Below, piece after piece: positions 30,586 through 38,546 of a stretch of DNA of 53,850 nucleotides. The stretch comes from Lientehia sp934351765 (GTDB lineage: Bacteria > Bacillota > Clostridia > Lachnospirales > Lachnospiraceae). The notes under the pieces are model-generated. The model was not told the DNA's origin. It made no database searches and worked only from the letters and a program-made list of their open reading frames with translations. The position numbers and the translations under genes are program-made. The stretch is from positions 1 to 53,850 of the forward strand of contig NZ_JBQKGG010000016.1 of assembly GCF_052118925.1 (NCBI RefSeq). The letters run 5' to 3'. How positions within the stretch are numbered: the first letter of the stretch is position 1; the number at the start of each line of letters is the position of its first letter.

Positions 30586-31266
30586 ATGAAATATATCAGA
30601 AAAATGAAACCGAAGGATCCCGGCAGTGCTATCACTCACTTCATCGGCTGGCTCATGGCAGTGTTTGCAGCGCTTCCCTTACTCCTGCGTGCGGCAAAGG
30701 AACATGACCGGATCCATGTGATCTGTCTGGCCGTTTTCATCGTCAGCATGATCCTGCTCTACGGTGCCAGTACGATCTACCACACATTTGATATTTCTCC
30801 CAGAGTCAACCGGATCCTGCGGAAGCTGGATCATATGATGATCTTTATCCTGATCGCCGGCACTTATACTCCGGTCTGCGTCATCGTCATCGGCGGTACT
30901 CAGGGAATACTGCTTTTAACCCTGATCTGGGTGATTGCCATCGCCGGCATGATCATCAAGGCCTGCTGGATCACCTGCCCCAAATGGTTTTCCTCCGTTC
31001 TTTATATCGGCATGGGCTGGGTCTGCGTTCTTTCCTTTACCCAGCTTCTCAATAACCTGAGCCGTGCCGCTTTCGGCTGGCTTCTGGCAGGCGGGATCAT
31101 CTACACCGTTGGCGGGATTATCTATGCGCTGAAGCTACCGCTGTTCAATTCCAGACATAAAGCGTTTGGCTCCCATGAGATCTTCCATCTGTTCGTCATG
31201 GGCGGAAGCCTCTGCCACTTTATCCTGATGTACCGGTTTGTATCAACTATGCCGTTAATCCGGTAG
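30586..31266 (+). CDS. Hemolysin III / YqfA-family (PAQR) membrane protein
   Basis: A 226-aa protein with seven predicted membrane helices, matching the Hly-III/YqfA branch of the PAQR family. Seen are ITHFIGWLMA near the start, LLYGASTIYHTFDISPRVNRILRKLDHMMIFILIAGTYTPV (conserved His and Ser-Tyr-His region), and HEIFHLFVMGGSLCHF with the C-terminal H-x3-H-type metal ligands. Members are often called hemolysins, but most have an uncertain role in membrane homeostasis. AAGGAGG precedes the ATG. Its last 12 bases overlap the convergent GIY-YIG/HAD gene. Confidence 0.9.
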   Translation: MKYIRKMKPKDPGSAITHFIGWLMAVFAALPLLLRAAKEHDRIHVICLAVFIVSMILLYGASTIYHTFDISPRVNRILRKLDHMMIFILIAGTYTPVCVIVIGGTQGILLLTLIWVIAIAGMIIKACWITCPKWFSSVLYIGMGWVCVLSFTQLLNNLSRAAFGWLLAGGIIYTVGGIIYALKLPLFNSRHKAFGSHEIFHLFVMGGSLCHFILMYRFVSTMPLIR

Positions 31267-32022
31267 ATGCTCACATCTTATGATTTCATCTGCCCCGGCC
31301 TTTCTCAGTGCCTCTGCGGGCTTCATGAATGAGATCCCAATAATCTGGCTTGAGCCTGCCTGTCTGGCAGACTCAAGCCCGGAAACGGAATCTTCAAAGA
31401 TCATACACTCCTCCGGCGAAACTGCCAGCCGCTTTGCTGCCTTCAGATAAAGCTCCGGCTTCTCCGAAAGCGTCCCGTCGTTATAAACCACCTGCTCCGG
31501 ATCAAACCACCGTTCCAGCTCCAGATGTTCAAAGAAAAAACGGACCTTGTTTTTCCCGGAGGCTGTGGCAATGGTAAAGGGGATCTTTTCCTCCAGGAGC
31601 CTGTCCAGGAAAGCCGGAAACTCCGGCGCCAGATGAAAATCCGGGCTTTTCAGGCAACACTCCCGACTGTAAGCCTCTTTTTTCCCCTGAATCCCTTCGT
31701 CATAAAATATGGTTCCATCGAAATCAAAAATCACACCCTTCATACCATGAAGAAAACGGCTCCCGTTTTTCCGTTCCGTCAGAGCAAGCTTTTCACTCCG
31801 GCTCATCTGCTTGATCGCATACTCCCGCCGCATGGCCTCCTCCTTTGTATGAAACACCTCATAATAACAAAGCTCCACCGGCTCCCGGCTTTTTGTGTAT
31901 TTAGCGCCGCGGCCCGCCTGATGGGCAGCAACACGCTCTGCCAGATGGTTTGTCCAGCCGGTGTAAAGACTTCCGTCCCGACACCTCAGCATATACGTGT
32001 AATTCCACTTTCGATCACTCAT
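31255..32022 (-). CDS. GIY-YIG endonuclease domain fused to a HAD phosphatase
   Basis: A 255-aa fusion. Residues 1-88 are a UPF0213/YhbQ-like GIY-YIG domain (YTYMLRCRDGSLYTGWTNHLAERVAAHQAG, KYTKSREPVELCYYEVFHTKEEAMRREYAIKQMSRSEK). Residues 94-255 are a HAD subfamily IA hydrolase like beta-phosphoglucomutase/phosphatase: GVIFDFDGTIF (two Asp), TIATAS, SEKPELYLKAAKRL (Lys), and IFEDSVSGLESARQAG. The domains are joined in frame with no stop; the Met at residue 94 could allow separate HAD translation. The GIY-YIG fold would act on DNA; the link to a phosphatase is unclear. The ATG at 32022 lies 16 bases after GGAGG, an unusual distance. Convergent overlap of 12 bp with the hemolysin gene. Confidence 0.85.
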   Translation of the reverse strand: MSDRKWNYTYMLRCRDGSLYTGWTNHLAERVAAHQAGRGAKYTKSREPVELCYYEVFHTKEEAMRREYAIKQMSRSEKLALTERKNGSRFLHGMKGVIFDFDGTIFYDEGIQGKKEAYSRECCLKSPDFHLAPEFPAFLDRLLEEKIPFTIATASGKNKVRFFFEHLELERWFDPEQVVYNDGTLSEKPELYLKAAKRLAVSPEECMIFEDSVSGLESARQAGSSQIIGISFMKPAEALRKAGADEIIRCEHLPD

Positions 32023-32327
32023 AAATTTTTCTTTTGTGCCTCCTATGTAAGCGTGACGCCTTTCCTGTCCTGTCTGCCATGATGTCCGGGCGTACACGCC
32101 ATCTATCTGAAGCGCCGGAAGCTGCCTTGCTCTGTATTATCCACCAGCGCTCCACGGCTGAGCCATGGAGCTGCGGCGTCTCCTGCTGCATCCGCGGCAG
32201 GGCTTCCGCCGGTTTCCCGGCGATCCGCCGCCTGTCAACTGCCCCGTAAGTTTCTCCGGCGCGGGCTGTATTCTGCACTGCATCTACTTTATCTTATGCG
32301 GTTTCCGTGTTTTTGTCTACTCTTTCC
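32023..32327. other. GC-rich intergenic stretch without a recognisable gene
   Basis: About 305 bases between the GIY-YIG/HAD start and the SipL-like stop. A short minus-strand frame (32015-32278) exists but has no recognisable protein and no ribosome site. Several GC-rich dyads occur (for example GCTCCA/TGGAGC around 32150-32172, and GCCGG/CCGGC near 32206-32222), but none has a T-run. No RNA family recognised. Confidence 0.5.
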
Positions 32328-33881
32328 TTACCCCGCGATCTTTTCCGCCAGCAGCCGGTCTCCGGGCTTGATCTCTTCCCCGGATAAGCTGTTGAGCTTT
32401 TTCAGGGAATCCACAGAGGTATGGAATTTTTTCGCAATTGTCCACAGGGAATCCCCAGGCTGCACCACATACGCTGCAATTCCCGGAAGGCGGCTGATCT
32501 CTGCCCAGTCTGCGGCCTCCTCGGTGATCTCAGTGATGAACTGTTCTTCACTGGTCCGCCTTGCCAGAAGATCAAACAGAAGCACGGCACGGATCTCGAT
32601 CTCACCACCACCAAGCATCACTGCCCCAAGCTGCTCCAGCCCGGTTGTTAACTGGCTGATGCTGTTTTTGTCCATGCCGCCGGCCTCGACCCGGTACTGA
32701 AACGGAATCACGCCCTTCACCGACTGGAGCGGGTGGCTGTCGTTATCGGTCATGAGCAGTGCCGTCACGCAGAGTGCTCCCTCTAGCATAAGACCGCCGG
32801 TCTCCGGCTCGGCGCTGTCCAGCTTCACTGCTCCGTCCACATGGCAGATCTGAAGAAGCTGATCGGTAAATGAACCGGAAATCTTTCCCGATACCTTTGT
32901 TCTGGAACAGTTTTTGACCAGAATCTCATCGATCTGCGCCGGAACGGCCTGTGGAATCAGCGTCTTCACCGGCGTGTAGACATCGCTGATGACGGAAAGC
33001 TCCTCCTCTTCATAAAGCCGGATATCCAGCTCCAGCACCACATCTAAGGACAGCTTCCGGTTCTCCCCGTCGTAATCCGGCTGGATCTCAAGCTGGCAGT
33101 GTCCCATCTGCACCAGAATCTCCGGATACATCTCTTCCACCGCGTCCGCCTGGTCGATGGTGCCTGAAAAAGGGACCTCCTTCTCGATCCACTGGGGCGG
33201 AACATGCTCCTCCGCACCACGATAGATCACAAAAACCTGCAAAGCTCCCTGGATCCGGATCTGGCCATCCAGAGGCTTTGTCTCCACCTGCTTCAGACGG
33301 CACTGAGTCCACAGAAGCTCCTCCATGTCCGGCTGATTTCCCGACAGCTCCAGCTCTTCCCGGATTCGGAACGTGTCCTTCTGGCATACAGCGGTCTGCG
33401 CGGCGCGGATCCGCCGGATTCGCTGTTCCACCGGCTGCTCCGACTCAATCTCCGTCACCGCCGCTGCCTCCTCGATTCCCTCCAGGATCAGGCGGAAGGT
33501 CAGGATCGCCTTTACACTCACCTTTCTGGAATGGATCATTTCCACTGTCAGATCCTCCAGCTCCCCCTCCGTATGTAAATAGTCCTTGGCTGCCAGCTCC
33601 GGCGCGTTGATGATCTCATCAAAAGAAAGCTCCGCCTCCATGGACTGGAGGCTGCCGCTTTCCGCCGGATAATACAGCAGGCGGCAGACCAGCTTTCCAC
33701 GTAGTCTTACCCGTTCCTCCAGCCGCTGGATCTCCTCCAGTTCCACCGTTCCGTCCTCCAGCACCAGCTTTTCCATGTCCGGCTTCACGTCCGGAACAAT
33801 AAAATCCTCGTCCATAGTAATCTGTGAAACAATCTTTTTCTTCAGTCGACACATACGGATACGCTTTTTGATTAACTCCAT
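32328..33881 (-). CDS. sipL: SPOCS (DUF3794) and LysM protein, SipL-like spore coat factor
   Basis: A 517-aa protein with three SPOCS (DUF3794) repeats over about 15-450 and a C-terminal LysM (about 465-512: YVVQPGDSLWTIAKKFHTSVDSLKKLNSLSGEEIKPGDRLLA). This is the architecture of Clostridioides difficile SipL, which uses its LysM domain to bind SpoIVA and anchor the spore coat. The N-terminus (MELIKKRIRMCRLKKKIVSQITMDEDFIVPDVKPDMEKLVL) is typical. GGAGGAG precedes the ATG at 33881; the longer frame to 33965 is an artefact. A PrcB-like lipoprotein gene ends 16 bp upstream. Confidence 0.9.
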   Translation of the reverse strand: MELIKKRIRMCRLKKKIVSQITMDEDFIVPDVKPDMEKLVLEDGTVELEEIQRLEERVRLRGKLVCRLLYYPAESGSLQSMEAELSFDEIINAPELAAKDYLHTEGELEDLTVEMIHSRKVSVKAILTFRLILEGIEEAAAVTEIESEQPVEQRIRRIRAAQTAVCQKDTFRIREELELSGNQPDMEELLWTQCRLKQVETKPLDGQIRIQGALQVFVIYRGAEEHVPPQWIEKEVPFSGTIDQADAVEEMYPEILVQMGHCQLEIQPDYDGENRKLSLDVVLELDIRLYEEEELSVISDVYTPVKTLIPQAVPAQIDEILVKNCSRTKVSGKISGSFTDQLLQICHVDGAVKLDSAEPETGGLMLEGALCVTALLMTDNDSHPLQSVKGVIPFQYRVEAGGMDKNSISQLTTGLEQLGAVMLGGGEIEIRAVLLFDLLARRTSEEQFITEITEEAADWAEISRLPGIAAYVVQPGDSLWTIAKKFHTSVDSLKKLNSLSGEEIKPGDRLLAEKIAG

Positions 33882-33897
33882 GATCTCCTCCTGCTGC

Positions 33898-34374
33898 TCA
33901 AAGAAATACCACCGGCTCTTCCCGGTACGGCAGCCGCAGCACCAGATACGGGCAGGACGGCGCATTGGACACCGGTTCTCCCGGCTCCGGCCCCATGGTC
34001 TCCAGCTCCAGGCAGATGGATCCGGACTGAAGATACAGATCCTTCACCCCGATGCTGTAACCGCCGGTCTTCTGCTGTCCCATACCGGCCACCAGATACA
34101 ACGAGCCGTCACATACATAAGTCAGCTTGAACTCGCCCTCCTTCTTTTCTGAAATGATGGATGCCAGCTCCGCCGGAAGCTCCGCCTCGGTGACGACCTC
34201 ATACTCCAGCCCCTCCTTTTCTCCCGCGCGCCCCTGTCCGCAGGCGGTAAGAAAAACTGCGGCCAGCAGGCAGAACCATGCTGCCGCAGACCGCAGTTTC
34301 TTTTGTTTTTTTCGTTTTGCTTCCATCTCCAGGTACAGGAAGCGGCTGATCCGCTTATGGAATCCTGGCTTCAT
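33898..34374 (-). CDS. PrcB C-terminal domain lipoprotein
   Basis: A 158-aa exported protein. A signal peptide with lipobox VFLTAC (Cys45 from the first ATG, or Cys29 if the Met at 17 is used) precedes a beta-rich domain resembling the PrcB C-terminal domain: KTGGYSIGVKDLYLQSGSICLELETMGPEPGEPVSNAPSCPYLVLRLP. PrcB in treponemes is part of a chymotrypsin-like protease complex; in Firmicutes the domain occurs in lipoproteins of unknown role. GGGAGAATC lies before the ATG at 34374. It is 16 bp upstream of the SipL-like gene and probably co-transcribed with it. Confidence 0.82.
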   Translation of the reverse strand: MKPGFHKRISRFLYLEMEAKRKKQKKLRSAAAWFCLLAAVFLTACGQGRAGEKEGLEYEVVTEAELPAELASIISEKKEGEFKLTYVCDGSLYLVAGMGQQKTGGYSIGVKDLYLQSGSICLELETMGPEPGEPVSNAPSCPYLVLRLPYREEPVVFL

Positions 34375-34442
34375 TTCCGATTCTCCCGGCTTTCTCTTTG
34401 CAGTCTATGCCGGGAATGATTCGTTTATGAGCGCCTCCGCAC

Positions 34443-36179
34443 CTATAACATCTTGTTGATCATTTCCAGAACTTCTTTTCCGAACTTCTCCGATTTTTCA
34501 TCCGCATCTGCCAGAGATGTTCCTTTTACGCCATAGTAGAACTTCACCTTCGGCTCGGTACCGGACGGGCGTACACAGAGCCATGCTCCGTCGCTCAGAT
34601 CATAGTACAGTACGTTGGAGGTGGGCAGACCGGTCGTTGTCACGGCGCCGGTTGCCAGATCACGGACGGTATCCTTCTGATAATCTCTCGCGGAAAGCAC
34701 CTGATAGCCGGCAACTTCCGCAGGTGTATTGTTCCGCAGTGTCTCCATGATCTCCTTGATCTTCGCCAGCCCCTCGATTCCGCCGAGTGTGATGGCCTTC
34801 ACGCCATCCTTATAATAGCCGTAGCGTTCATACATCTCGATCATGGCATCCCACAGTGTCATGTTCTTTGTCTTATAGTAAGCTGCCGCTTCACAGAGCG
34901 CCATGGTTGCCACGATGGCATCCTTATCTCTTGCATGGGTTCCGATCAGGCAGCCGTAGCTTTCCTCAAAGCCGAACAGATACGTTCCCTTTCCGCTCTG
35001 CTCAAAGTTCAGGATCTGCTGGCCAATGTACTTAAAGCCGGTCAGCACCTCGATGAGCTTCACGCCGTAATACTTAGCAATGGCATCTGCCAGATTTGAG
35101 GTTACGATGGTCTTGATCAGTGCACCGTCGGCGGGAAGTCCGCCGTCCAGAGCCTTCTTCTGTCCGATCTCATAATCTGCCAGCAGACAGCCGGACATAT
35201 TTCCGGTGAGACAGATGTATTCTCCGGATTTGCTGTCCTTTACATAAACACCGAGACGGTCTGCATCGGGATCGGTCGCCAGAACCAGGTCTGCATCCTT
35301 TTCCTTTGCAAGCTTTAAGGCCAGCGCAAACGCTTCCGCCGCCTCCGGGTTGGGATAGCTTACCGTCGGGAAGTTACCGTCCGGAAGCTCCTGCTCCGGA
35401 ACTACATAGACATTGGTAAAGCCAAGCTCCTTCAGCACCCGTCTGGCCGGAATATTTCCGGTTCCGTGAAGGGGCGTGTAAACGATCTTTAAGTTCTTTC
35501 CCTCAGCCTCAATGCTGTCCCAGTGCTTTACCTGCTTCTTTAACTCGGCAATGTACGCATCATCAATGGCGGCCCCGATCTGTTCATACAATCCGGCCTT
35601 TACAGCCTCCGCCTTATCCATCGTCTTCATGGAAGCAAAGTCTGTTACCGCTTTCACCTCAGCCATAATACCGGTATCATGGGGCGGTGTGATCTGTGCG
35701 CCGTCCTCCCAGTATACCTTATAGCCATTGTATTCCGGCGGATTATGGCTTGCGGTGATATTGATCCCCGCAATGCAGCCCAGCTTTCTTACTGCATAGG
35801 AAAGCTCCGGTGTCGGCCGCAGAGATTCAAACACATACGCCCTGATCCCGTTTGCCGCCAGGCATAATGCCGCATCATCGGCAAACTCCGGAGACATTCT
35901 TCTGGAATCAAAGGCAATGGCAACGCCCTTGTCCTTGCCGCCGGCCTTCAGGATATAATTGGCAAGCCCCTGGGTCGCCTTTCTCACAGTATACATATTC
36001 ATACGGTTGATTCCGGCGCCGATAATTCCGCGGAGCCCTGCCGTTCCGAACGAAAGCTCCGTATAAAAACGTTCCTTGATCTCATTTTCATCATTGGCGA
36101 TGGATCTCAGCTCTTCCTTTGTCTTCTCATCAATGTACGGGCTGGAAAGCCAGTCCTCATAAGCTTTACGGTAGTCCAT
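34443..36179 (-). CDS. Phosphoglucomutase/phosphomannomutase (alpha-D-phosphohexomutase)
   Basis: A 578-aa enzyme that moves phosphate between O1 and O6 of hexoses. The four-domain pattern is intact: FGTAGLRGIIGAGINRMNMYTV at the start, the phosphoserine loop ITASHNPPEYNGYKVYWEDGAQI (Ser about 145), the metal loop ATDPDADRLGVYVKD (about 303), the sugar loop GFEESYGCL, and the C-terminal phosphate loop RPSGTEPKVKFYYGV. Length and sequence fit the glucose/phospho-sugar mutases of Firmicutes (PgcA type). The ATG at 36179 follows AGGGAGGG. It has its own promoter. Confidence 0.95.
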   Translation of the reverse strand: MDYRKAYEDWLSSPYIDEKTKEELRSIANDENEIKERFYTELSFGTAGLRGIIGAGINRMNMYTVRKATQGLANYILKAGGKDKGVAIAFDSRRMSPEFADDAALCLAANGIRAYVFESLRPTPELSYAVRKLGCIAGINITASHNPPEYNGYKVYWEDGAQITPPHDTGIMAEVKAVTDFASMKTMDKAEAVKAGLYEQIGAAIDDAYIAELKKQVKHWDSIEAEGKNLKIVYTPLHGTGNIPARRVLKELGFTNVYVVPEQELPDGNFPTVSYPNPEAAEAFALALKLAKEKDADLVLATDPDADRLGVYVKDSKSGEYICLTGNMSGCLLADYEIGQKKALDGGLPADGALIKTIVTSNLADAIAKYYGVKLIEVLTGFKYIGQQILNFEQSGKGTYLFGFEESYGCLIGTHARDKDAIVATMALCEAAAYYKTKNMTLWDAMIEMYERYGYYKDGVKAITLGGIEGLAKIKEIMETLRNNTPAEVAGYQVLSARDYQKDTVRDLATGAVTTTGLPTSNVLYYDLSDGAWLCVRPSGTEPKVKFYYGVKGTSLADADEKSEKFGKEVLEMINKML

Positions 36180-36315
36180 TGTACTAACCCTCCCTGTGGC
36201 AGATCTCCGTTTTTTCGCAGACCGCCTGTTTTCTTTTAACTGTCCGGCGGAGTATTCGGGCTTTTCTCATCTCCGGCAAGTGCCTGTCCCGTTTTTCTCC
36301 GTCCCTCTGTCTTTT

Positions 36316-36344
36316 ATTATAGTATATCCGTTTCCAAATGACAA
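36316..36344 (-). promoter_or_regulatory. Promoter of the phosphohexomutase gene
   Basis: TTGTCA (36344-36339), 17-bp spacer, TATAAT (36321-36316) on the minus strand, with a leader of about 130 bases. Confidence 0.75.
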
Positions 36345-36399
36345 GGAAGATCCAGCCGAAACCACTTTTTTCACCGTCTGATCTCGACCGAATCTTCCT
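36344..36399 (-). terminator. Possible terminator after the CotS-like gene
   Basis: AGGAAGAT (36344-36351) pairs with ATCTTCCT (36392-36399), with a loop of 40 bases that could form inner pairs (GCCGAAA/CGGT). The run of T on the plus strand is in the wrong direction for the minus-strand gene; on the minus strand only TTGTCATTT follows. Confidence 0.3.
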
Positions 36400-36476
36400 G
36401 TTTTTTCTTTTCCCGCTTTCATTCCAGTCAGCCTGTTTTCCGCGCTTTCCCGCTCCGTCTTTTCCTGCCTCCTGTG

Positions 36477-37616
36477 TTACCCCGTCCGCAGCTTCAATTC
36501 GTCCAGGAAACAGGATCTGACCTCAAACTGATTTTCCAGGACCTTCAGCTTGTCGATATTCCGCTCGGGGATCCATGCCTTATTGGAATTCAGATAATAA
36601 TTCATCTGCTTCCAGTATTTTTCCGGATATAGAAATAAAATATAAAGATACTGCCACTCTGCTCCGGTCATGGGCCGCACCGCCGCATAGGTATCAAGGA
36701 TCTGACATCCAAGCCTCAGATTCCACCGATGCTTCTCCAGGATCTTTCTTGTAAAATAATAAAGATCTGTCACCTGAACGCCCTTATGAAGCCTGGAAAA
36801 ATCAGTCACCGCACAGAGATTTCTGCCCAGCAGCACATGATGATGGCTGTACTCTCCATGACACCAGCCCTGCTCCGGAATTTCCGAAAGTCCTTCTGCC
36901 AGCTCCGCCGCCTCCATGGCCTGGCGGTAGAACTTCTCAAATCCGCCGATAACCATCAGCTCAAACCCGTTTTTCCGCTTTCTTCCCTTGACAAAGCTCC
37001 GTGTCCGTTTCAGCTCCCGGTTGTGGCGTTCCAGCGTCGCTGCCAGACTCTCTTCATTGGTTTCCTCACCGCCTCCGAACAGCTGCTCTGTCCGGCTCCA
37101 CTCCGGCTGTTTTGTTTCTCCGTCGTTCTCCGAAGTCTCTCCTTCCACCTGTTCTGTCTCCGTCTGCCGGGCTTTCTCCCGCTCCTCCTGCCGTTTCCGC
37201 TCTTCCTCTGCAAGCTTCTCATGACGGCTTTCCAGAATTCCTTCCTTCTGAAACCGTTCAAAGGCAAGATGAAGCTTTCCCAGCATCCGTGCTGCTTCCT
37301 GAATCTCTCCCGGCTCTCTGGTGCTGCATTCCCGTCCCTCGTACCAGTTTCGGAGCACATAGGCCGTCTGATCCCCATCCACAGCCAGAAGCTCACCCTC
37401 CCGGTTCCGCATACAGTTATCAACCGCGATCCCTGCATCCTCCTCCAGAGCCGAAAGGATCTCGTACTCCAGCCAGATCCGCTTACGGGAACCGGCCCAC
37501 TCCTTTAATAGCTTCAATCCCTTACCGGTCTCACACAGCACCGCGCCCCGTGCGCGGCAGGTTCTGTAAACCTCCAGCTCATACTGTTCCAATACTCCGG
37601 TTCCCCGCTCATTCAC
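36477..37616 (-). CDS. CotS-family spore coat kinase-like protein with a charged insertion
   Basis: A 379-aa protein of the CotS/aminoglycoside phosphotransferase-like fold. Seen: YELEVYRTCRARGAVLCETGKGLKLLKEWAGS (N-lobe), LEYEILSALEE, MLGKLHLAFERF, and the C-lobe WCHGEYSHHHVLLG ... CAVTDFSRLHKGVQVTDLYYFTRKILEKHRW (catalytic-loop-like HGEYSHHHV and DFSR in place of the usual DFG/D). A block of about 80 residues rich in Glu, Arg and Lys (about 127-210) is inserted between the lobes. The start is GTG at 37616; the GTG six bases further upstream overlaps the GGAGGGG site. Such proteins are spore-coat components in sporulating Firmicutes. Confidence 0.85.
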   Translation of the reverse strand: MNERGTGVLEQYELEVYRTCRARGAVLCETGKGLKLLKEWAGSRKRIWLEYEILSALEEDAGIAVDNCMRNREGELLAVDGDQTAYVLRNWYEGRECSTREPGEIQEAARMLGKLHLAFERFQKEGILESRHEKLAEEERKRQEEREKARQTETEQVEGETSENDGETKQPEWSRTEQLFGGGEETNEESLAATLERHNRELKRTRSFVKGRKRKNGFELMVIGGFEKFYRQAMEAAELAEGLSEIPEQGWCHGEYSHHHVLLGRNLCAVTDFSRLHKGVQVTDLYYFTRKILEKHRWNLRLGCQILDTYAAVRPMTGAEWQYLYILFLYPEKYWKQMNYYLNSNKAWIPERNIDKLKVLENQFEVRSCFLDELKLRTG

Positions 37617-37694
37617 ATTCACCCCTCCAAACCCTGAAAATCCCCGAAATGACTATTTCTATCCTATGATGGAGGAGTATGAAACATGAATGGC

Positions 37695-38465
37695 TCAGAC
37701 GATTTTGCTTCCGTTTGCTGTCAGCTTAAATCGATAGCCAAGAAGCTCCGCTGCCCGGCGACACATCAGCATCCGCTGCAGAAAGATCTCAAAATAGTCC
37801 ATCATGGAGCAGATATTCTCGTCCAGCTCGATCTCCAGCGTAATAACCTTTTTATCCCGGCGCACCGTCAGCTTTGAAGACTTTGCCGCATAATTCACCC
37901 GGTCATGCTTGTCGAAGGTTTCTTTTTTCTTATTGCGTACACGGTTCCGCCGTACATCGGTCTTATCCGCCAGGATCAGTGCCGCCGAAACAGCATCCAC
38001 TGCCGTTCCTGTATGTTCATCATGCTCACCGATGGCACTGACCACCACTGCGATCTCCTTGGGATCCATTCCATACTCCCGGAGAATCTGAAACGCCATC
38101 AGTGCCCCGTTATGGGCATGGTCATTGCGATTCACACAGTTTCCCATATCATGAAGATAACCTGCGATCCGCGCCAGTTCCACCATTCGTTCCGGATATC
38201 CGAGTTCCTTTAAGATCTTCCCTGCGGTTTCCGCCGTTTTAACTGCATGAATCTCTGAATGGTCTGTGAAGCCCAGAACTCCCAGTGCCAGGTTTCCCTG
38301 CGCAACATACGCCCGGATTTCCTCCGACTGGCGCAGCAGGTCATAGGTTACAAGGGGCTTCTCCTCCATCTGTACCGCTTTCTCCAGCTTCATGTGCTTT
38401 TTCTCTGCCTTCTTCTCTTCCTTTTTCTGCTCCCTCATATGCTTATCCAATTCTTTTTCTTCCAT
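37695..38465 (-). CDS. HD-domain phosphohydrolase
   Basis: A 256-aa metal-dependent phosphohydrolase. A very charged Glu/Lys N-terminus (about 1-35) precedes the HD domain with HSEIHAVKTAETAGKIL, GYLHDMGNCVNRNDHAHNGALMAFQIL (catalytic HD), and IGEHDEHTGTAVDAVSAALILADKTDVRRNRVRN. The C-terminal third is a small beta domain (LTVRRDKKVITLEIELDENICSMMDYFEIFLQRMLMCRRAAELLGYRF). Substrate unknown. The start is the ATG at 38465; the extension to 38492 begins at a TTG with no ribosome site. It lies after the Na/Pi cotransporter terminator. Confidence 0.87.
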   Translation of the reverse strand: MEEKELDKHMREQKKEEKKAEKKHMKLEKAVQMEEKPLVTYDLLRQSEEIRAYVAQGNLALGVLGFTDHSEIHAVKTAETAGKILKELGYPERMVELARIAGYLHDMGNCVNRNDHAHNGALMAFQILREYGMDPKEIAVVVSAIGEHDEHTGTAVDAVSAALILADKTDVRRNRVRNKKKETFDKHDRVNYAAKSSKLTVRRDKKVITLEIELDENICSMMDYFEIFLQRMLMCRRAAELLGYRFKLTANGSKIV

Positions 38466-38490
38466 ATCTCTCACACTCTCTTTCTGTTCC

Positions 38491-38520
38491 AAAACAGGCG
38501 GCCATTCAGGCCACCTGCCG
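38491..38520 (-). terminator. Terminator after the Na/Pi cotransporter gene
   Basis: On the minus strand CAGGTGGCC-TGAAT-GGCCGCCTG followed by TTTTGG. The stem has one T/G pair. Confidence 0.65.
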
Positions 38521-38546
38521 TAAACTTCATTTAGGATTGCTTCTTC

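Noticed and set aside
32015..32278. 87-codon minus-strand frame upstream of the GIY-YIG/HAD gene
   Set aside because: No ribosome site, no family similarity, and high GC content explains the absence of stops.
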